Assembly: GCA_905216045.1 (NCBI GenBank)
Contig: CAJMSL010000128.1
Span: 1 to 5,305 of the forward strand
Origin: an uncultured bacterium
GTDB taxonomy: Bacteria > Actinomycetota > Coriobacteriia > Coriobacteriales > Coriobacteriaceae
Direction: 5' to 3'
Length of the DNA stretch: 5,305 nucleotides
Shown piece by piece: positions 5,142-5,305 of this stretch. The translations under genes were made by a program, and so were the position numbers. A model generated the notes under the pieces. That model was not told where the DNA came from. It saw nothing but the letters and a program-made list of their open reading frames with translations, and made no database searches. Position 1 is the first letter of the stretch. Every line of letters begins with the position of its first letter.

Positions 5142-5214
5142 TGGGCCGTCAGGGGGTCGAACCCTGGACCTTGGGATTAAGAGTCCCCTGCTCTACCAAC
5201 TGAGCTAACGACCC
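5142..5214 (-). tRNA. tRNA-Lys, anticodon CTT
   Basis: This 73-base cloverleaf reads AAG codons. The acceptor arms GGGTCGT and ACGGCCC pair over seven positions with one T-G wobble, with discriminator A73. The D arm is GCTC/GAGC with loop AGTTGGTA. The anticodon loop is CTCTTAA, with anticodon CTT at 5181-5179. The T arm is CAGGG-TTCGACC-CCCTG. The only flaw is a G-A opposition at 27-43. CCA is not encoded (ACCC follows), so it must be added after transcription. The sequence resembles bacterial tRNA-Lys over its whole length. It is transcribed leftward towards the terminator at 5098-5128. Confidence 0.97.
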
Positions 5215-5236
5215 AATAAAAACAAGAATAAAGAAC

Positions 5237-5305
5237 TGGGGTGGATTAAGGGACTAGAACACTCGCCAAACGGGAACACAACCAGTCGCTAAAGCAAACA
5301 GAGCA
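5237..5305 (-). pseudogene. tRNA-His-like sequence, degenerate, 5' end outside the window
   Basis: Read leftward from the window edge, the sequence folds as a tRNA from position 9 onward. The D stem is GCTC against TAGC. The anticodon arm is ACTGG-TTGTGTT-CCCGT with anticodon GTG (5279-5277), and the variable loop is TTGGC. The T arm is GAGTG-TTCTAGT-CCCTT. The 3' acceptor strand AATCCAC is followed by C73 and an encoded CCA. A GTG anticodon together with C73 is the tRNA-His identity. It departs from a working tRNA at several places: no A14 or G18-G19 in the D loop, T instead of purine at 37 and at 57, and mismatches at 13-22, 29-41 and 52-62. It lies 22 bases upstream of tRNA-Lys on the same strand. 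It is most likely a decayed gene copy, possibly a divergent specialised tRNA. Confidence 0.6.

Noticed and set aside
1..5305. CRISPR array, insertion sequence or integrase
   Set aside because: I found no regularly spaced repeats, no terminal inverted repeats with target duplications, and no transposase or integrase motifs on either strand.

Overview
The window looks like chromosomal DNA from a high-GC, strictly anaerobic gut actinobacterium of the Coriobacteriia, with Collinsella or a close relative as my best guess. The guess rests on codon use (CTC/CTG, GAG, AAC, ATC and CGC dominate from about 700 onward), on the gene content, and on the short intergenic style. It is an inference, not a database result. 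The leftmost 600 or so bases differ in codon preference and may come from another lineage, perhaps a Clostridia-type genome, by transfer or by an assembly join.

Layout: (1) 3-134 is the C-terminal end of a membrane protein cut by the window edge, followed by a strong intrinsic terminator (235-271). (2) A near-consensus sigma-70 promoter (337-365), flanked by a small dyad, drives a two-gene operon. The first gene is a NifU/IscU-like iron-sulfur scaffold protein (489-1226). After an 18-base gap comes a GGGtGRT-family protein (1245-2249), and a classic terminator (2285-2312 plus T tract) closes the unit. (3) 2506-4032 encodes a cytoplasmic FAD-dependent oxidoreductase of the succinate dehydrogenase/fumarate reductase/L-aspartate oxidase flavoprotein superfamily, standing alone. 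(4) 4194-5054 encodes a DinD-like (Bro-N type) DNA-damage protein. (5) On the minus strand at the right edge lie a tRNA-Lys(CTT) with its own strand-specific terminator and, 22 bases upstream of it, a tRNA-His-like sequence running off the window. The latter keeps a GTG anticodon and a C73-CCA end but has lost several core tRNA bases.

How the genes relate: the scaffold and GGGtGRT genes are clearly co-transcribed and are the most interesting unit. The pair is a recurrent but, as far as I know, functionally uncharacterised partnership in anaerobes, and the scaffold departs from IscU in its cysteine pattern and in a long extra C-terminal half. The flavoprotein and DinD genes each have their own upstream region, and nothing ties them to that operon. 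I see no CRISPR array, insertion sequence, transposase, integrase or replication origin.
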